A stretch of 64,000 bases of DNA from the NCBI GenBank assembly GCA_031213475.1, contig JARUPZ010000030.1, positions 3,221,371-3,285,370 of the forward strand, given 5' to 3'. Numbering within the stretch: position 1 is the first letter of the stretch; each line of letters begins with the position of its first letter. A program made the translations under genes and the position numbers. Shown here in pieces: positions 12,101-23,426 of the stretch. This stretch comes from Nereocystis luetkeana (taxonomy: Eukaryota > Sar > Phaeophyceae > Laminariales > Laminariaceae). The notes below the pieces were generated by a model. That model ran no database searches, was not told the origin of the DNA, and saw only the letters and a program-made list of their open reading frames with translations.

Positions 12101-14594
12101 TCGGTCTCCGATTTAAATATACGGTAGTATTTTTTTCACGTTTTTTTCTTTCTGTTTTCATTTTTGCCCCATCAGTTTTACTGTCCAGCCCTCTGCACAC
12201 ACGCAGCGGTGGTCACAGGGGTATTCCCTTCTTCCCCCCCCCCCCCCCCTAAAGAACCTTTACTCCGCACAAGGGAATTGATCGTATCGCGTAGTGTTCA
12301 AGGTAAGGCACCCAAGAGGCAGTTACATAGTACTCCCATTGCTGTCTCTGGAAATGCCTACACCGGAAATTAAATTAACTCATTGAAGCGGTCATCCATA
12401 TGCAAGTCTGCCTGACAAGCGGTTCTTAGTAGGATGCAGCTCACCCTTCATGCGACTCGCCAGACACCTCACGGCGCTTCGCGCTTGGTGCAAGCAATGT
12501 TCGCCTGGTCGGTGAAAACCCGACATGATCCGTCCCGGCATTGTAGGGATGCGAGGGTCTATGGTCATACGACTACGCCCATGCATGAGATCGAGTACAT
12601 CTCTCCTATCGAGTACACCCCCCCCTGTACTTGCTCCGTCTCGAAAGGGATGCGTGGCCAATGGTCAAAAGACTAAGGCAAGCAACAAATGAGTACGCCC
12701 CCCCCCCCTCCCCCCCTGCACTTGCTTGCCTTTGTTTTTATCGCGCAGAAGCAGGGTCCAGCATTCCCACTGCCCGTCGATTTTCGTCGGGTTTTCGCTA
12801 GCTCACTCTCTCTCTCTCTCTGGTCCGCTGCTTTCCGCGACGAGAAAAAAGCGCGCATGCGATTGTACCGGTATTGCTTTGGTCAGACAGCCTTTTTTGT
12901 ATTGCTCACCAGAGACTGCGTGGACATCACCCCAGCGGCCGCCGAGGCCGTCATGCCCACGAACTGCCAGGCCGCGTACTCTCCGTACGGGAAGCGCACC
13001 GTCGCCGGGAAGCCGCTGGGCAGCACCACAGCCAGCAGAGCCTCTGCTCTCCGCCAGGCCTTCACCTGTTGCGGGGAGGGGGTTCGAAGGCCGGAAGAGA
13101 AACGGGTTCGAGGAGCTGTCAATCAACCTGTGGGCACTTGACAAATCATCATTGGCATACTCGGGGGAACGCACATATACGTCAGCTGTGACATTGATTG
13201 ACCGATTGGTCAGAAACAAACAGGCAGCGATGTTGAACGTTTTACTGCTGAACTTCGAATGCTGTCTGTACGCACATAGCCCAGCTAGAATAACCCACCA
13301 AGTGTGAAACGATCACAAACTAGAGAAACCGCGGGCGGAGAACCAGCGCCGCGTGCCGGCACGAGTAATGAGAGCCTCTCGCAGATTCCGACGGTCCGAT
13401 CGTAGGACACCGTTCGCAACCGAGGAATCACAACATTTCAGAGAGGAGTTACAGCATCGTCCACAACGAAGTGCACGCAGTACGTATAGTAGGAATAGCT
13501 CCAAAGATTAGAGCGGGCTTCTTTTTCGCGGTGAGGGCCACTTGTTTGTGTCCTATCCGGTGCCCGCTATACTGTGGGCGAAGCAGGAAGTATTCGTCGA
13601 GTATATACCCACGGCCTGCGGCCGACTACCCACGACCTTGCGACCGCGCGGCTGTACAGAAACCGCACGTGAACCCGGCAGAACGCTCTTTTTCTATACG
13701 TCATGGATGTCGCCAGCTATCTACTCGGAGGCGACGCTCCATGCGATAGCGCCCACGTACCAACCTCTTGCTAAGAGGATAGAACATACAGCATGGTTCA
13801 ATACCGAAGTACAGCAGTATTTAGTGGGCGTCCGTCCGCATGATGGTTCATCGTTCCGACATCGAAAGCGCGCTTGTTGAGTTGCAAGCATCAGCATCAT
13901 CAGCTTCGACTCCAACATCAACTTCAACATCGACAACAATATCACCGGCAAAAAAAATAGGCCTGGGATCAACGTAGCAATCGGCATCAGCACTAAAGTC
14001 TAAGGTCGGCATGGACAATAGCACCAACATTGATGTCAACATCAACACCAACATCAACAGGAGGGTCAAGGTGTCCATCAGGGGCTCCCCTCTTTTCCTT
14101 CTTCGACATTAGCCCCACCTGGTCTTCTGGGGGGCCAAAGCAGCCCCAGACGCACATCCACCCTTCTCTCTACAAACCTGCACCGACGACACTCTAGACA
14201 GTCAAAAGCCACCGTTTCCCGAGCCTCCCACCGAAGAACGCCTCTTCCTTCCTTCCGTCCTTTCTTCCGTACCAGGTACCAGGTATACAACAAGCATTTA
14301 TCGGCGATCGGTCCGAAACGGCTCATCGCGGGTCCGGTCTGACTCGTTCGAGCACCGCTCGCTCCGCTCGCCTTTCCTTCGTCCCGTGTCCGGGGCACTA
14401 TCAGCACGTACCGTACTGTTTCGTACCTGGTGTGTAAGTTTCTTACCTCGAAGGTTGGTGGGGGTCGGGGCTCCAAGACAAACTTGCCGCGCAAGTTTGC
14501 ATCGGGCGCGCGGTATCGCCGGTCGCTATCGTCGTCGCCGTTACCGCCCACGGTAACCTCCGCCACCCCGAGCACCGGCGAAGACGCGGCCGCC

Positions 14595-14625
<31 letters not shown>

Positions 14626-15139
14626 TTCTTGCTGCTGCCGTTGTTGTTGCTGCTGCTGCTCTCGCTGCTGCTGCTGCTGCTGTGGAAGCGGGAGCTTTGG
14701 TCATCCTCGCATTAGAGTCGACGATGCTGCTGCTGCCGTGACTAATCCCTGGTCCCTGGCTTCTCCCGAAGGATCGACCACCGTGAAGGACCGACCACCG
14801 TGATTCTCCAGCGCCACCCCCACCACTATCAGCAGCAGCTGCAGTGGCGCCTGTAGCAGCAGCACTTGATGAGCTGCTGCGGCTTCGAGAAGCGGTAGCG
14901 GTGCGGTCGAAGTAGGCGTGACACGGTTCTAGGCGGCATTGGGACGCGGGAGCTGGACGACCCCGTTGCCGTCGAAGGATACTGACGCTGATTTTGGGGC
15001 GGTGAGAAGCGGCGGCGGCAGCACCCTTGATCCGGCGGTTGGAAGTATTAATGGCCGCCCTTCGAAGCATCACCCCTCCAAGCTCTGGACTGGTACCCTC
15101 ACGACGGCTTCTTTTCGCCCCTCTTTGGCTTGGCTCCAC
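9101..15139 (-). CDS. RUS family (DUF647) protein, six resolved exons
   Basis: Exons on the minus strand: 15139-14447, 13065-12910, 11643-11501, 10623-10520, 9789-9661, 9246-9101. All junctions are GT-AG and phases agree (0, 0, 2, 1, 1, 0). Exon 2 has LPSGFPATVRFPYGEYAAWQ and ends STQSL; exon 3 reads straight on with LYAMGLGAGSIPLAATLNWV, KDGLGQLGG and NTRFDSNPKLW; exon 4 has LELFAPLAPGYFLAIASVAN; exon 5 KNVSFLAASASR...NLADITAKSGAQT; exon 6 GTGVGIAFSALLGS and PTFDPQ. These are the core blocks of the root-UVB-sensitive family (RUS; human RUSF1), membrane-associated proteins linked in plants to UV-B and vitamin B6 responses; biochemical role unsettled. The ATG at 15139 opens a 231-codon low-complexity exon rich in Ala and Ser that is probably disordered. 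About 457 residues are resolved; the C-terminal exons below 9101 are not found. Family call is firm; N-terminus less so. Confidence 0.88.
9860..9885 (+). repeat. (GGCT)n microsatellite
   Basis: Six or so GGCT units in the RUS intron between exons 4 and 5. Confidence 0.9.
12255..12627 (+). mobile_element. C-tailed dispersed repeat B, longer copy
   Basis: From CCGCACAAGGGAATTGATCG through GGATGCAGCTCACCCTTCAT, GGCGCTTCGCGCTTGGTGCA and TGCGAGGGTCTATGGTCATA to GAGTACACCCCCCC. Aligns end to end with 37818-38185. Lies in the RUS intron between exons 2 and 3, opposite to the gene. Both strands happen to stay open over about 200 bp, so coding capacity cannot be judged from this alone. Confidence 0.7.
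12636..12717 (+). mobile_element. LINE A 3' end abutting repeat B tail
   Basis: CTCCGTCTCGAAAGGGATGC to CAAATGAGTACG plus a C-tract: the last 70 bp of LINE family A. It starts within 10-20 bp of the end of the preceding repeat B copy and has the same direction. Confidence 0.7.
12735..12850 (+). repeat. dispersed repeat D, copy 1
   Basis: TTTTTATCGCGCAGAAGCAG, CAGCATTCCCACTGCCCGTC, GATTTTCGTCGGGTTTTCGC, GCTAGCTCACTC and CTGCTTTCCGCG share order and spacing with 21150-21265. It lies between a LINE A tail and RUS exon 2. Confidence 0.5.
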
Positions 15140-15874
15140 TCGACTGCTGATGAGAGCACTCTCTTCTGCTTGAACTAAAAGCGACCGTACGTAGCTTCTC
15201 CGTTACGTATGTTTCCACCCCAGTTGTCTCCCAATGGATCACTACTGCTTGTGTGCGGCGATACGGACGGTAGAAGGCGAGTTGTCTACCCAAGGTCAAA
15301 GCATGTCGTGTGGAGCTCCACTAATTCAAACAGCTCTATCTACCACACAGGTGGGCGACCTCGTACGACAAGCAGCAAGTATCTACGAGCGAAGGCACAC
15401 TGACTGAATTCACGGAATTGTTGATCCACGGAGATTTACCAGAGATACAGAGAGTGAGGATCAACGCGCGGCGAGGATTGCTATCTTTTCCTGCCGCCTT
15501 CCGCTGCACCAGACCTTACTACACCCCCACATGCACTGAGAACATCGACACAACAGCTTGTGGCTGCGTACACGCTGGGAATCATCGGTGCGATTTTGCA
15601 AAGTATTTGAACTGCATGGGTTTGCTTTGGTTCCAAAAGCGCTGTGTAACAGGGGCACGGGCTAAGGAACATCAGCGAGGGTTTTAAAGTCCTAGAAGGG
15701 GTGTAGGTTCGGGATACATGATGATTTTTCGAACTCTTTTTTTTTCCACGATGGCACCCGGCAGTGAGCAGGCGGAACAACAGCGTTGAGAAGGATAAAC
15801 CTCACCCCAAACGAAGACTAGCGCACCCCAGCTACCCCACCCTTCTCGCACGCACCCTCCTTTCAAGTGTTAGA
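15140..15874. promoter_or_regulatory. divergent intergenic region RUS / GGPPS
   Basis: 735 bp between the two ATGs facing outward. It must hold both 5' UTRs and promoters. I see no clear TATA box or other defined element and do not assign sites. Head-to-head pairs with short spacing are common in brown algal genomes, so a shared promoter is plausible but unproven. Confidence 0.4.
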
Positions 15875-16449
15875 ATGGAGAATGCCACCACCGCAGAGGA
15901 CACGGACCAAACTTCCCCTCAGCACGAGGTGGACGAGGTATGTATCACACCAGCACGCGGTTTGAATTGTGTGAATAGTGAACAGGGGTTGCCCATGTAC
16001 ATCGTCACCCAAGCCACACACCTCCTTGTCGCTGAGACCTTCGTCTTGCCAACGAGCGCCAGCATGAGAAAGCGCGACTCGTGCCCGTATCTCTATTCAG
16101 CACCGGAATCTCTTTCTCTACTCGCACCCCATGCCTACTGGAAGATATCTGTCTGTTTTGCTGTTGCGCTGCTCTGTTGTGGTTTTTCGTTTTTCGTGGG
16201 TATTGCGCCGCTCGATTGTTCTTCGTTCTTTGCCATACCACCGCCGTACCCCCACCCCTTGACAACACGCGCCACCCACCTGCATCACCAGGACCTGATG
16301 GAGCCGTTCCACTATATCAACCAAGTCCCAGGCAAAGACGTCAGGGGCAAGCTGATCGACGCGTTTCAGGTGGAGACTGACTGACTGACTGCTGTGTGGG
16401 ATCGACTGTGCGATTGTGCGATGGTGTGACTTGTACATGCTGTTGCTGT

Positions 16450-16489
<40 letters not shown>

Positions 16490-19400
16490 ACTGCTGTGGC
16501 TATTCATCCAACTCGCGTTCCAACATCATCCGGAATCGAATACTGCTGTACCCGAGGGTATACTCGTATATATTAATAGTAGGTTCCCATATCCGGGATG
16601 GATTTCCCATTACACGTGACACGCACGTCCGGGATGGAATTCCCATAACGCGTGACACGTACAACATATGTTACGGGAAATCCATCCCGGCTGGAAGTGG
16701 GAGGGGAAATCCATCCCGGCTGGAAGCGGGAGGAGGGCTATATACATGTATATAGGGACGCGGCGGTACGCTGTCGCGCATTTCCACCCCTCAGAATTTC
16801 GGTCTGGGCCATGTCCACAGGCAGTGTGCCGTGTGCTGAGGGGCATGTACAACATGCCAACTGAGGGCGGCTGCACCCTTTTTCAGGCGTATCAAAACGA
16901 TTTGTGCGGCTCATGTATGTGTGTGTCTATCTATTAATAGCCGCAAGTGATATATTTTCGTGGGGAGTGCCTTTTTTCTGATCTTATTTTTTCGGGCGAA
17001 CGCTGGGTGTATTTATCATAGGTATACTTACATCGTAAATATACTTGCACTCGTACAGCACGAAGTACATGGTACACGGTACACGTTTTTTCCTCCTGTT
17101 TTAATAAAAAAACTAGGAAAGAACTGTACTGTTTTGTGACCACGCGCTGTAAATGGACGGCAGGGAAAAGGGCTTCCAGTACGTACTAACTGATGTAGCA
17201 TGATTACGTGATGACAGCACTATCAGTATCACGTCTGACCGAAAACGTTATACTGGTACATATTTCGTCTTTTAGGACTGTTATTAATAGGACTGCAGTC
17301 CCGTTTTGGGGACAAAACACTAAAGTTCTAACTATTACGGGGGCCTATAGTAAACATAACCTAATATGGTTGGTGAAAATAGGTCAACATATAGGTTTTT
17401 TGAGTGTACCATAGGTCCTGTTTAATATGGTCCCCCGTGATACGACTGCTGTAGTTTCGTCCCACTAATGGGACTCCAGCCCCAAAAGGGCCATATGCTT
17501 ACCTGGTACCAGTATGACTTATCATTACTTTGTGCTTGGTTCTTTGCACTTACCGTACATACCACTCTATCCCTAATTATAAAGACAGTTTTTACTGATA
17601 GTTAGTGTATACACTATCTCTATATTTCGGAGCTTGATGATACCACGATGGACGTAACTGTAAGGACCGGTTGGTTTTCGTATGGACGTCTAAACGGCTC
17701 TTATAATTTACGGCCAGCACGCAAGATAACACACACGCCTCCTGGAACGACGTCCGGAACTCTATCTTCTCTCTTGAGACAAGAAAATCACACGCAACCA
17801 AAAATTGTGGTTTTGGGAAATAATATCTCGTCGGGACCTTTCCGGAAACGAACGTCTCGTACTTGTGAGGCCTGGCGGGGGGTGTTTTCCCCATTGTCAA
17901 GAATGTCAGCTTTAGAGATTCGTCCGGCTAGGGTGTGCGTTATCTTGCGTGTTACACGGTCTAGCATGAGCCTGGCGCCCACCCATGTGCTGCGAGAGGG
18001 TATAATAAAAGGAGCGAGTAAGCCGCCTGTTGGAGTATATTTTAGGATAACCTGGTGGTGAGATATGCCCGATGTTTTATTGTTTTTTTTTTTTTTTTTC
18101 ATGACTCCGGCGGCCCTCCGAGTGCCCCTGGGGGAGGGCCGCACCTCGCCTTCGACTCGTGGTGCGCTGCCGGCCGCCTCAATGTAACCCTGATACGGAA
18201 CGAGTATAGCTTGCGCTTGTGGTAGGGTTTTATCGGGTATCAAGGGGCTCGTCAGGCTGGGTTTCTCGTCTTCTCTTCTTGCCGCTTCTACCAGGTACCT
18301 ACTGTGGGCCCTCGTGTTCGCAATGTGATACCGTGCTTGAAAGCCCTACGTACGTACTCGTACGAATTTCTACTTTGATTGCACCTGCTGTAGCTATACC
18401 GGTGCTTCATGGTGAGTCTCCGTTTCTACGAACAAACACTTTTGAATCGAATCGATTCGTGTTTTTGAAATCAAGTTGGACTTGCTTGTGATGGGTCGAA
18501 AAGTGAATCGCCAAAAAGTGGTGTTCATTTTGGGTCTAGGGAAATTCGACTCAGTTCGATTCATCGACTTTTTTTACGAAGAAGTCCCAAAATACTTGTT
18601 TTGTAGAACATTGAATCCAATTGAATTTAATTTAAGGACTTTGTCCAACCTGAACATGACATGTTACCTGTAACTGCAGCAGGGCATGCGAATTTGCGCC
18701 GTGTCGTAAGAGGCAGGACCACCGGAGCAGCCGCACCGCAGCCTCCTGCACAGCCTACAGTAGTAGTATACCGCCTGCGGCGCCTACTGTGCGTAAAAAC
18801 AATCGAGACCCCCGCAAACCCAGTTTACTCGCTGTGCCGCACCTCCAAACACACGCGAGTAACCACCACATCACGAGGCCCCTCATAACTTTGATAGCTG
18901 CACTGCCGTCGCTTCCGTCTCTGCCTCAGGTCTGGCTGGGCATTTCGGCAGATAAAATCGATGCGATCAAGGAGGTGGTGGGAATGCTCCACAACGCCAG
19001 TCTATTGTAAGCAGATTCCGCCTTGCTCCTCTCTGTAGGCGTGCGTCGCGTCGTGCAGCTGCGGCTTTTTTTTGCTGTTGTAAACTTCGTTACACCGGTA
19101 GAGTACCTGGGATCCCTTGACCACGTTTCATTGTATTCGATTGACATTACTTGTTTCACACCTCTGGTATGTACCTGGTTTACGCGCCCCGCTACACCCC
19201 TTGCCCCCCAGGTGCCGCTCGTGATTCGGAGGTAACACGCAACGGAGATGTATCGGGATAGGATGTGTGGCGATACGGGTCGCATATCACAAAAAAATCT
19301 TGCTGTGGTCGCGAAGATGTCGAGGCTGGACGCTCCGTGAAGCCAGTGCAGCTCGCGGTAGTAGCATCCTTCCTTTTCTGTTCAAACAAATTCGACGCAT

Positions 19401-22185
19401 CCGGTTAGAATAAAAGATAACGCCCTCCGCTCAAACCAAACCCTTGCCGTGTATACTGGTATACATGTGTATCAGGGTGGACGATATCGAAGACAATTCT
19501 AAGCTGAGAAGAGGGGTGCCCGTGGCGCATTCCATCTACGGAGTGCCCTCCACGATTAACACCGCCAACTACGTCTACTTCCAGGCGAGATTGCCTGCTG
19601 ATCGGCCCGTGTTGACGTTGAGCGTTTTTTGTTTTTGTCGCGTAGCGCCTTAAGAACTACGCCCTCGGTTTTTGAGGCCAAAACGCTCGGAATTTTAGTA
19701 GGATACACTTTGGAGTTTCGATCATGTTAGTTATCTCAGCCTGTGAACACACAGCAGCCTGTACTTGGTGTTTCCCGATCCCCCGCTTTTGGCCTGCGGC
19801 GCCCGATTTCCTCCGATTCGAAAGCTGCCCTCGTTTCGGTCGATCTCTGGCGAAACATCGTGTCGTGCAGCAGCAATGATCATCTACCTTACGGGTAGCA
19901 AGACTCCAATGGATGTAACCCCGACCGTCCGGTGTTGCCATCGTGGATCGATACGTATTCCGGATCGATGGCGATGGTCGAATATTGCCGTGCTCGCCCC
20001 GCAGGCCTTGGGACGGACGCACGCGCTGGGGAATTCGCAGGCGCTGGAGACGTTTGTCCAGGAGCAACTAAACCTGCATCGCGGCCAGGGAAGGGACATT
20101 CTCTGGCGGGACTCCAACCGGTGCCCGACAGAGGAGGAGTACGAATCTATGGTTCTTGATAGTGAGTACGCCGGGTCCCCACGCCCGACATCCCGTACGC
20201 GACTCAAAAGAGACTGCCTGCCTTTCCGTACGCACTGTCGGGACGTTTTTGATTGAGCCTTTTGTCTTCACGGATCCGCAGCTTGCGGCTGGGGCATACG
20301 GTTTGATTTGCTGCGCTGTTGTTGTGGAGAGCTGTTTCCTGTTTTTTTTTCTCCGCCGTACCCTCTCCCCTCTTTTTGTTTTTTTCAACACACGCCTCTT
20401 TGTCGTGTGCGTGTCGCCTCTTCTTGGCGCGCCCAGAGACAGGAGGGCTGTTTCGGCTTGCGGTGGGGCTGATGCAGGCCTTCAGCGACACCGACCGGCG
20501 CTGCTACACGCCTTTGCTCGACCAGCTGGCCCTTTACTTTCAGATACGAGACGATTTGATCAACCTGGCCAGCACAGAGTACATGAAAGGGAAGAGCTTT
20601 TGCGAGGACCTGACGGTGATCTCTGCTTTCAAGTTTAAAGACTAGTTCCACCACGCCTAAGACCCGGGCGGGTTGAACTTTGCATAGGCAGCGGTTCTGA
20701 CTTTTGAGGCGGCTCGCGTTTTTTTTTTTTTCTTCAAAGGTCTCGTGCCTGTAGCTTGCTTGCTTACCACCCAGATTTCGGGGCCAAATTACTTGGAATT
20801 GGAGTGGGATCACTTCTGTACCCGTGATTTTTTACCGCCACGACGATTTCTTCGCGTCGCATGCTTGCCACAGTACCCACCAGCGTGAATACTCTTGGCA
20901 GTGTACGTGGAAGGACCCTGTTCGATGTTGTTTCGGTCCATTTGTTTCTCAGTCGACTTTCTTCCGGCGTGGGCATGCTCTCTTGCGTTTTTTTTTATGT
21001 GTGTGTTTTTTTGGGAAACTCGGGATACATTTTTTTTTTAGTCATCACTTTTACTTTCCAGCCTCACTCGTAGGAGGTTTTACCCTCAGCGATCTTCTGG
21101 ACAAGCCGTGGTCACAGGTGTCGCCCCTTCTCCCCCCCGGTACGTGCCTTTATTTTTTGTCGCGCATAGGGTTCAGCATTCCCACTGCTCGGCGATTTTC
21201 ATCGAATGTAGCTAACTCAAGCTCTCACGCTTTCCGCTGATCAATTTTTCGTGCAAGAAACAATCCCTACGAGCATGCACTCGGTGATACTCGAACCAAC
21301 GAAATTGATCTTGATAGGCACGCGGACCACCTACCAAGCCACCGGGGTGTTTCGGCACGGCAGCTGTTAACCCCTTCATATTAATAGATTGGAGTTCCTA
21401 CTGGTGCAATCTGGCGACATCCTTACTCCCCTACCCCCTCCGCGTGGCCTGTGTCCCTACACCCGCCCCTCGCTCTGTCTTGTTGTCTGTTCGCCTCATG
21501 CATGGATCGGTCTGCCCCCCCGAAGGAGGGCAAGTTCTCGTTCCCCATAATTCACTGCGTGAGGGCGGAGCCGAACGACCACCGCTTGCTGAACATTCTC
21601 AAGCAGCGAACGGATGACGTTGACGTCAAGAAGCATGCTCTCCAGTGGATGAAGCACACGGTGAGACAGCATAGGACGCCCGCCCGCGGCATTGAGGCCC
21701 GTGCGTATCACCTCTGCGTCTGTCGCCTCCAGATGACACGTGCTTGGTACCGGGTAAAGCGACGCATGTATTTTGTTGTCTCTAACGAGAACCCTGGCCG
21801 ACTGGCGGCATCTGTTGCTTGCACCTTTTGTTGGGTCTAAACGCGGCGCGGATGACGTGGTAGCGTCTTCCAGCGGTACATGAAACGCTCGAATATGCCC
21901 CAACGCCACGCCATGTGCCATTAATAGGCGCCCACTGATCGTGCCCCCTTTTCCCCTCGTCTCGACGTCTGTACGCCGCGACAGGGCTCATTCGTGTACA
22001 CCCGAGATCGATTGCTGTCTCTGAAAGGGACCATCGCCGCCGAAATTGAATCCCTTGGCGGCCACCTGGGCCTCAGCCGATTGATAGAAGGCCTGGATAG
22101 ACAGCTGGAGGGGTTGGATCTGGCTGAACCGGTTACGGACGAGCTGGGGGGAGGAGTCGAAGGCGGCACGCTCGACTCCTTGTGA
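15875..22185 (+). CDS. GGPS1: geranylgeranyl diphosphate synthase (GGPPS, type III)
   Basis: Exons: 15875-15937, 16292-16369, 18930-19006, 19476-19584, 20005-20161, 20437-20615, 21526-21660, 21985-22185; about 332 residues, close to the usual 300. Spliced order follows eukaryotic GGPS1 block by block: [38 protein letters not shown] (first Asp-rich motif DDIED), [60 protein letters not shown] (second Asp-rich motif, DDLIN), [50 protein letters not shown]. It condenses isopentenyl with farnesyl diphosphate to C20 diphosphate, mainly for protein geranylgeranylation; the short 5' exon has no clear plastid or mitochondrial targeting peptide. The intron after exon 4 has a GC donor (TTCCAG/GCGAGA). 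The codons split at junctions 3/4 and 5/6 rebuild conserved residues (LVDD, LDKTGG). The extra Gly-rich tail after the last helix is unusual but short. Confidence 0.95.
16440..16496 (+). repeat. (CTG)n microsatellite
   Basis: Mostly CTG and CTA triplets in GGPPS intron 2; intronic, so not translated in the gene model. Confidence 0.9.
17275..17492. mobile_element. MITE family 2 copy split by MITE family 1
   Basis: Left part GGACTGCAGTCCCGTTTTGG GGACAAAACAC and right part TTTCGTCCC...GGGACTCCAGCCCC are the two arms of the palindromic family 2 element. A complete family 1 element (17335-17440) lies between them next to a TA, so family 1 inserted later. A TATTAATA octamer at 17282-17289 marks another TA-site insertion in the left arm. 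In GGPPS intron 2. Confidence 0.8.
17335..17440. mobile_element. MITE family 1 copy (nested)
   Basis: TTACGGGGGCCTATAGTAAA ... TTTAATATGGTCCCCCGTGA, inserted in a family 2 copy. The nesting gives the relative age of the two families at this site. Confidence 0.88.
21150..21265 (+). repeat. dispersed repeat D, copy 2
   Basis: Contains CAGCATTCCCACTGCTCGGC GATTTTCATCGAATG and then CTAGCTCA/CTTTCCGC-like words in the same order as 12735-12850. It ends before GGPPS exon 7. Nature unknown. Confidence 0.5.
21270..21346 (-). ncRNA. tRNA-like / SINE-like promoter remnant
   Basis: On the minus strand GGTGGCTTGGTAGGTGGTCC resembles an A box region and TTGGTTCGAGTATCACC a T-arm with B box (GGTTCGA), about 35 bp apart as in tRNA genes. 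The cloverleaf does not close well, so this is at best a degenerate tRNA or the head of a tRNA-derived SINE. Confidence 0.3.
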
Positions 22186-23426
22186 GCCACCTACTGCGCG
22201 TTTCGAGCCGCCCAGGGGGGGGGGGGTTAGCCCCGTGTGTTTGTGCGTTTTATGATATTATAGGTTGTGTAACTACGGCAGTGTTGTCACCGGGGGGAGT
22301 GTGTCCCTGCTATGAATATGTACGTGGCGTGGCAATTGAGGCTCGCTAGGCTCTACCAAAGGCAAGCTATGCGCACGAGTATCATGTACAGCAAGACGCA
22401 AATTTTGCGGTCCACTTTGTACTCCAGAGTATAACTTGGGGGGGGTAGGCACACGCCCCCCCTAATTGCTTCCGTCGTCGTCGCAACTACATAATATATA
22501 TATAGTTATATATATATTGCAGTATATGTATACGAAGTATTTTTTTCGTAGATGGGTGTCTTAGGGGTGTTATACCGACGAAGTAGCCTAAACAGGTGAT
22601 TTTTGTTCGGGGGGGGGGGGGGGGGTGTTGGTGGGAAACGCAGATAGCGATAAGGGCGCAATCAATGCGCGACGAGTCCTTGCGAGATTTATTCGGCCGC
22701 ATGACACAAGGGGGGGGGGCGGAGGCATGGGCATGGGCGCATGCAGGCTGGCCTCAAAGGTGGTAATCGACGCCACACGTGACGGCGGGGAGTGCCGGCA
22801 GCGCATATCCCGTATCGTGACCCTGGACCAACCCAGAACGAGTTATGATAATGACATAAACGTCGTTTGCTTGCCACCGTAGCCGACCGCCCTCTCCTTC
22901 GTGGGGGTCCAGGAGAATCGCGCGGACTGCGACAAATCGCACCGCAGCTACTGCGACACTTCCCGAGCCCCCCGGGAAAAAAAACTGAAACAATGTGAAT
23001 AGAGGGTTGGGAGGTTCCCACCGCCACCTTGGAATGTTTTTTGCACCTTTTTGCGCCACCTGCGCCCGGCAGCCATTGATGTAGCCCCCCCCCCCCCGCC
23101 CGCCCCCGGCCACCGGCAGCCCTCTGGCGTAAAACAAAACGCGCACGAGCGCACGAAACCGTTTCGGGCTGACCTTTAATCGACCGCTAGTGATTCAAAC
23201 AGTCTGTCCGCGCGTGTAGAAAAAACTTCCGAGCGTCACAGACTCCTTAGGGGCATGAGCGACACTTGATACTATCAGCACCCCCACGTTCGTCCGGCGT
23301 TAGAAACTGGGCGTCATACCGCGGACGAGCCTGGACTACTCAAGGCAAGGACAAGATCGTGTGGCATGGGGATATACAGCACGCCATCCCAAAACGAAAG
23401 GCGTTTTCTTCTTGTCTTTCCGGTTA
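22186..23426. other. tail-to-tail intergenic region
   Basis: Between the stops of GGPPS (plus) and SEM1 (minus). It holds G and C homopolymer runs, an (AT)n patch near 22.50 kb and no supported exon. I see no clear polyadenylation signal on either strand. Confidence 0.5.

Noticed and set aside
14430-14741. Alanine-rich plus-strand frame opposite the RUS first exon
   Set aside because: It is the complement of triplet-repeat coding DNA in the minus-strand exon; the exon is supported by its donor and phase, the plus frame by nothing.
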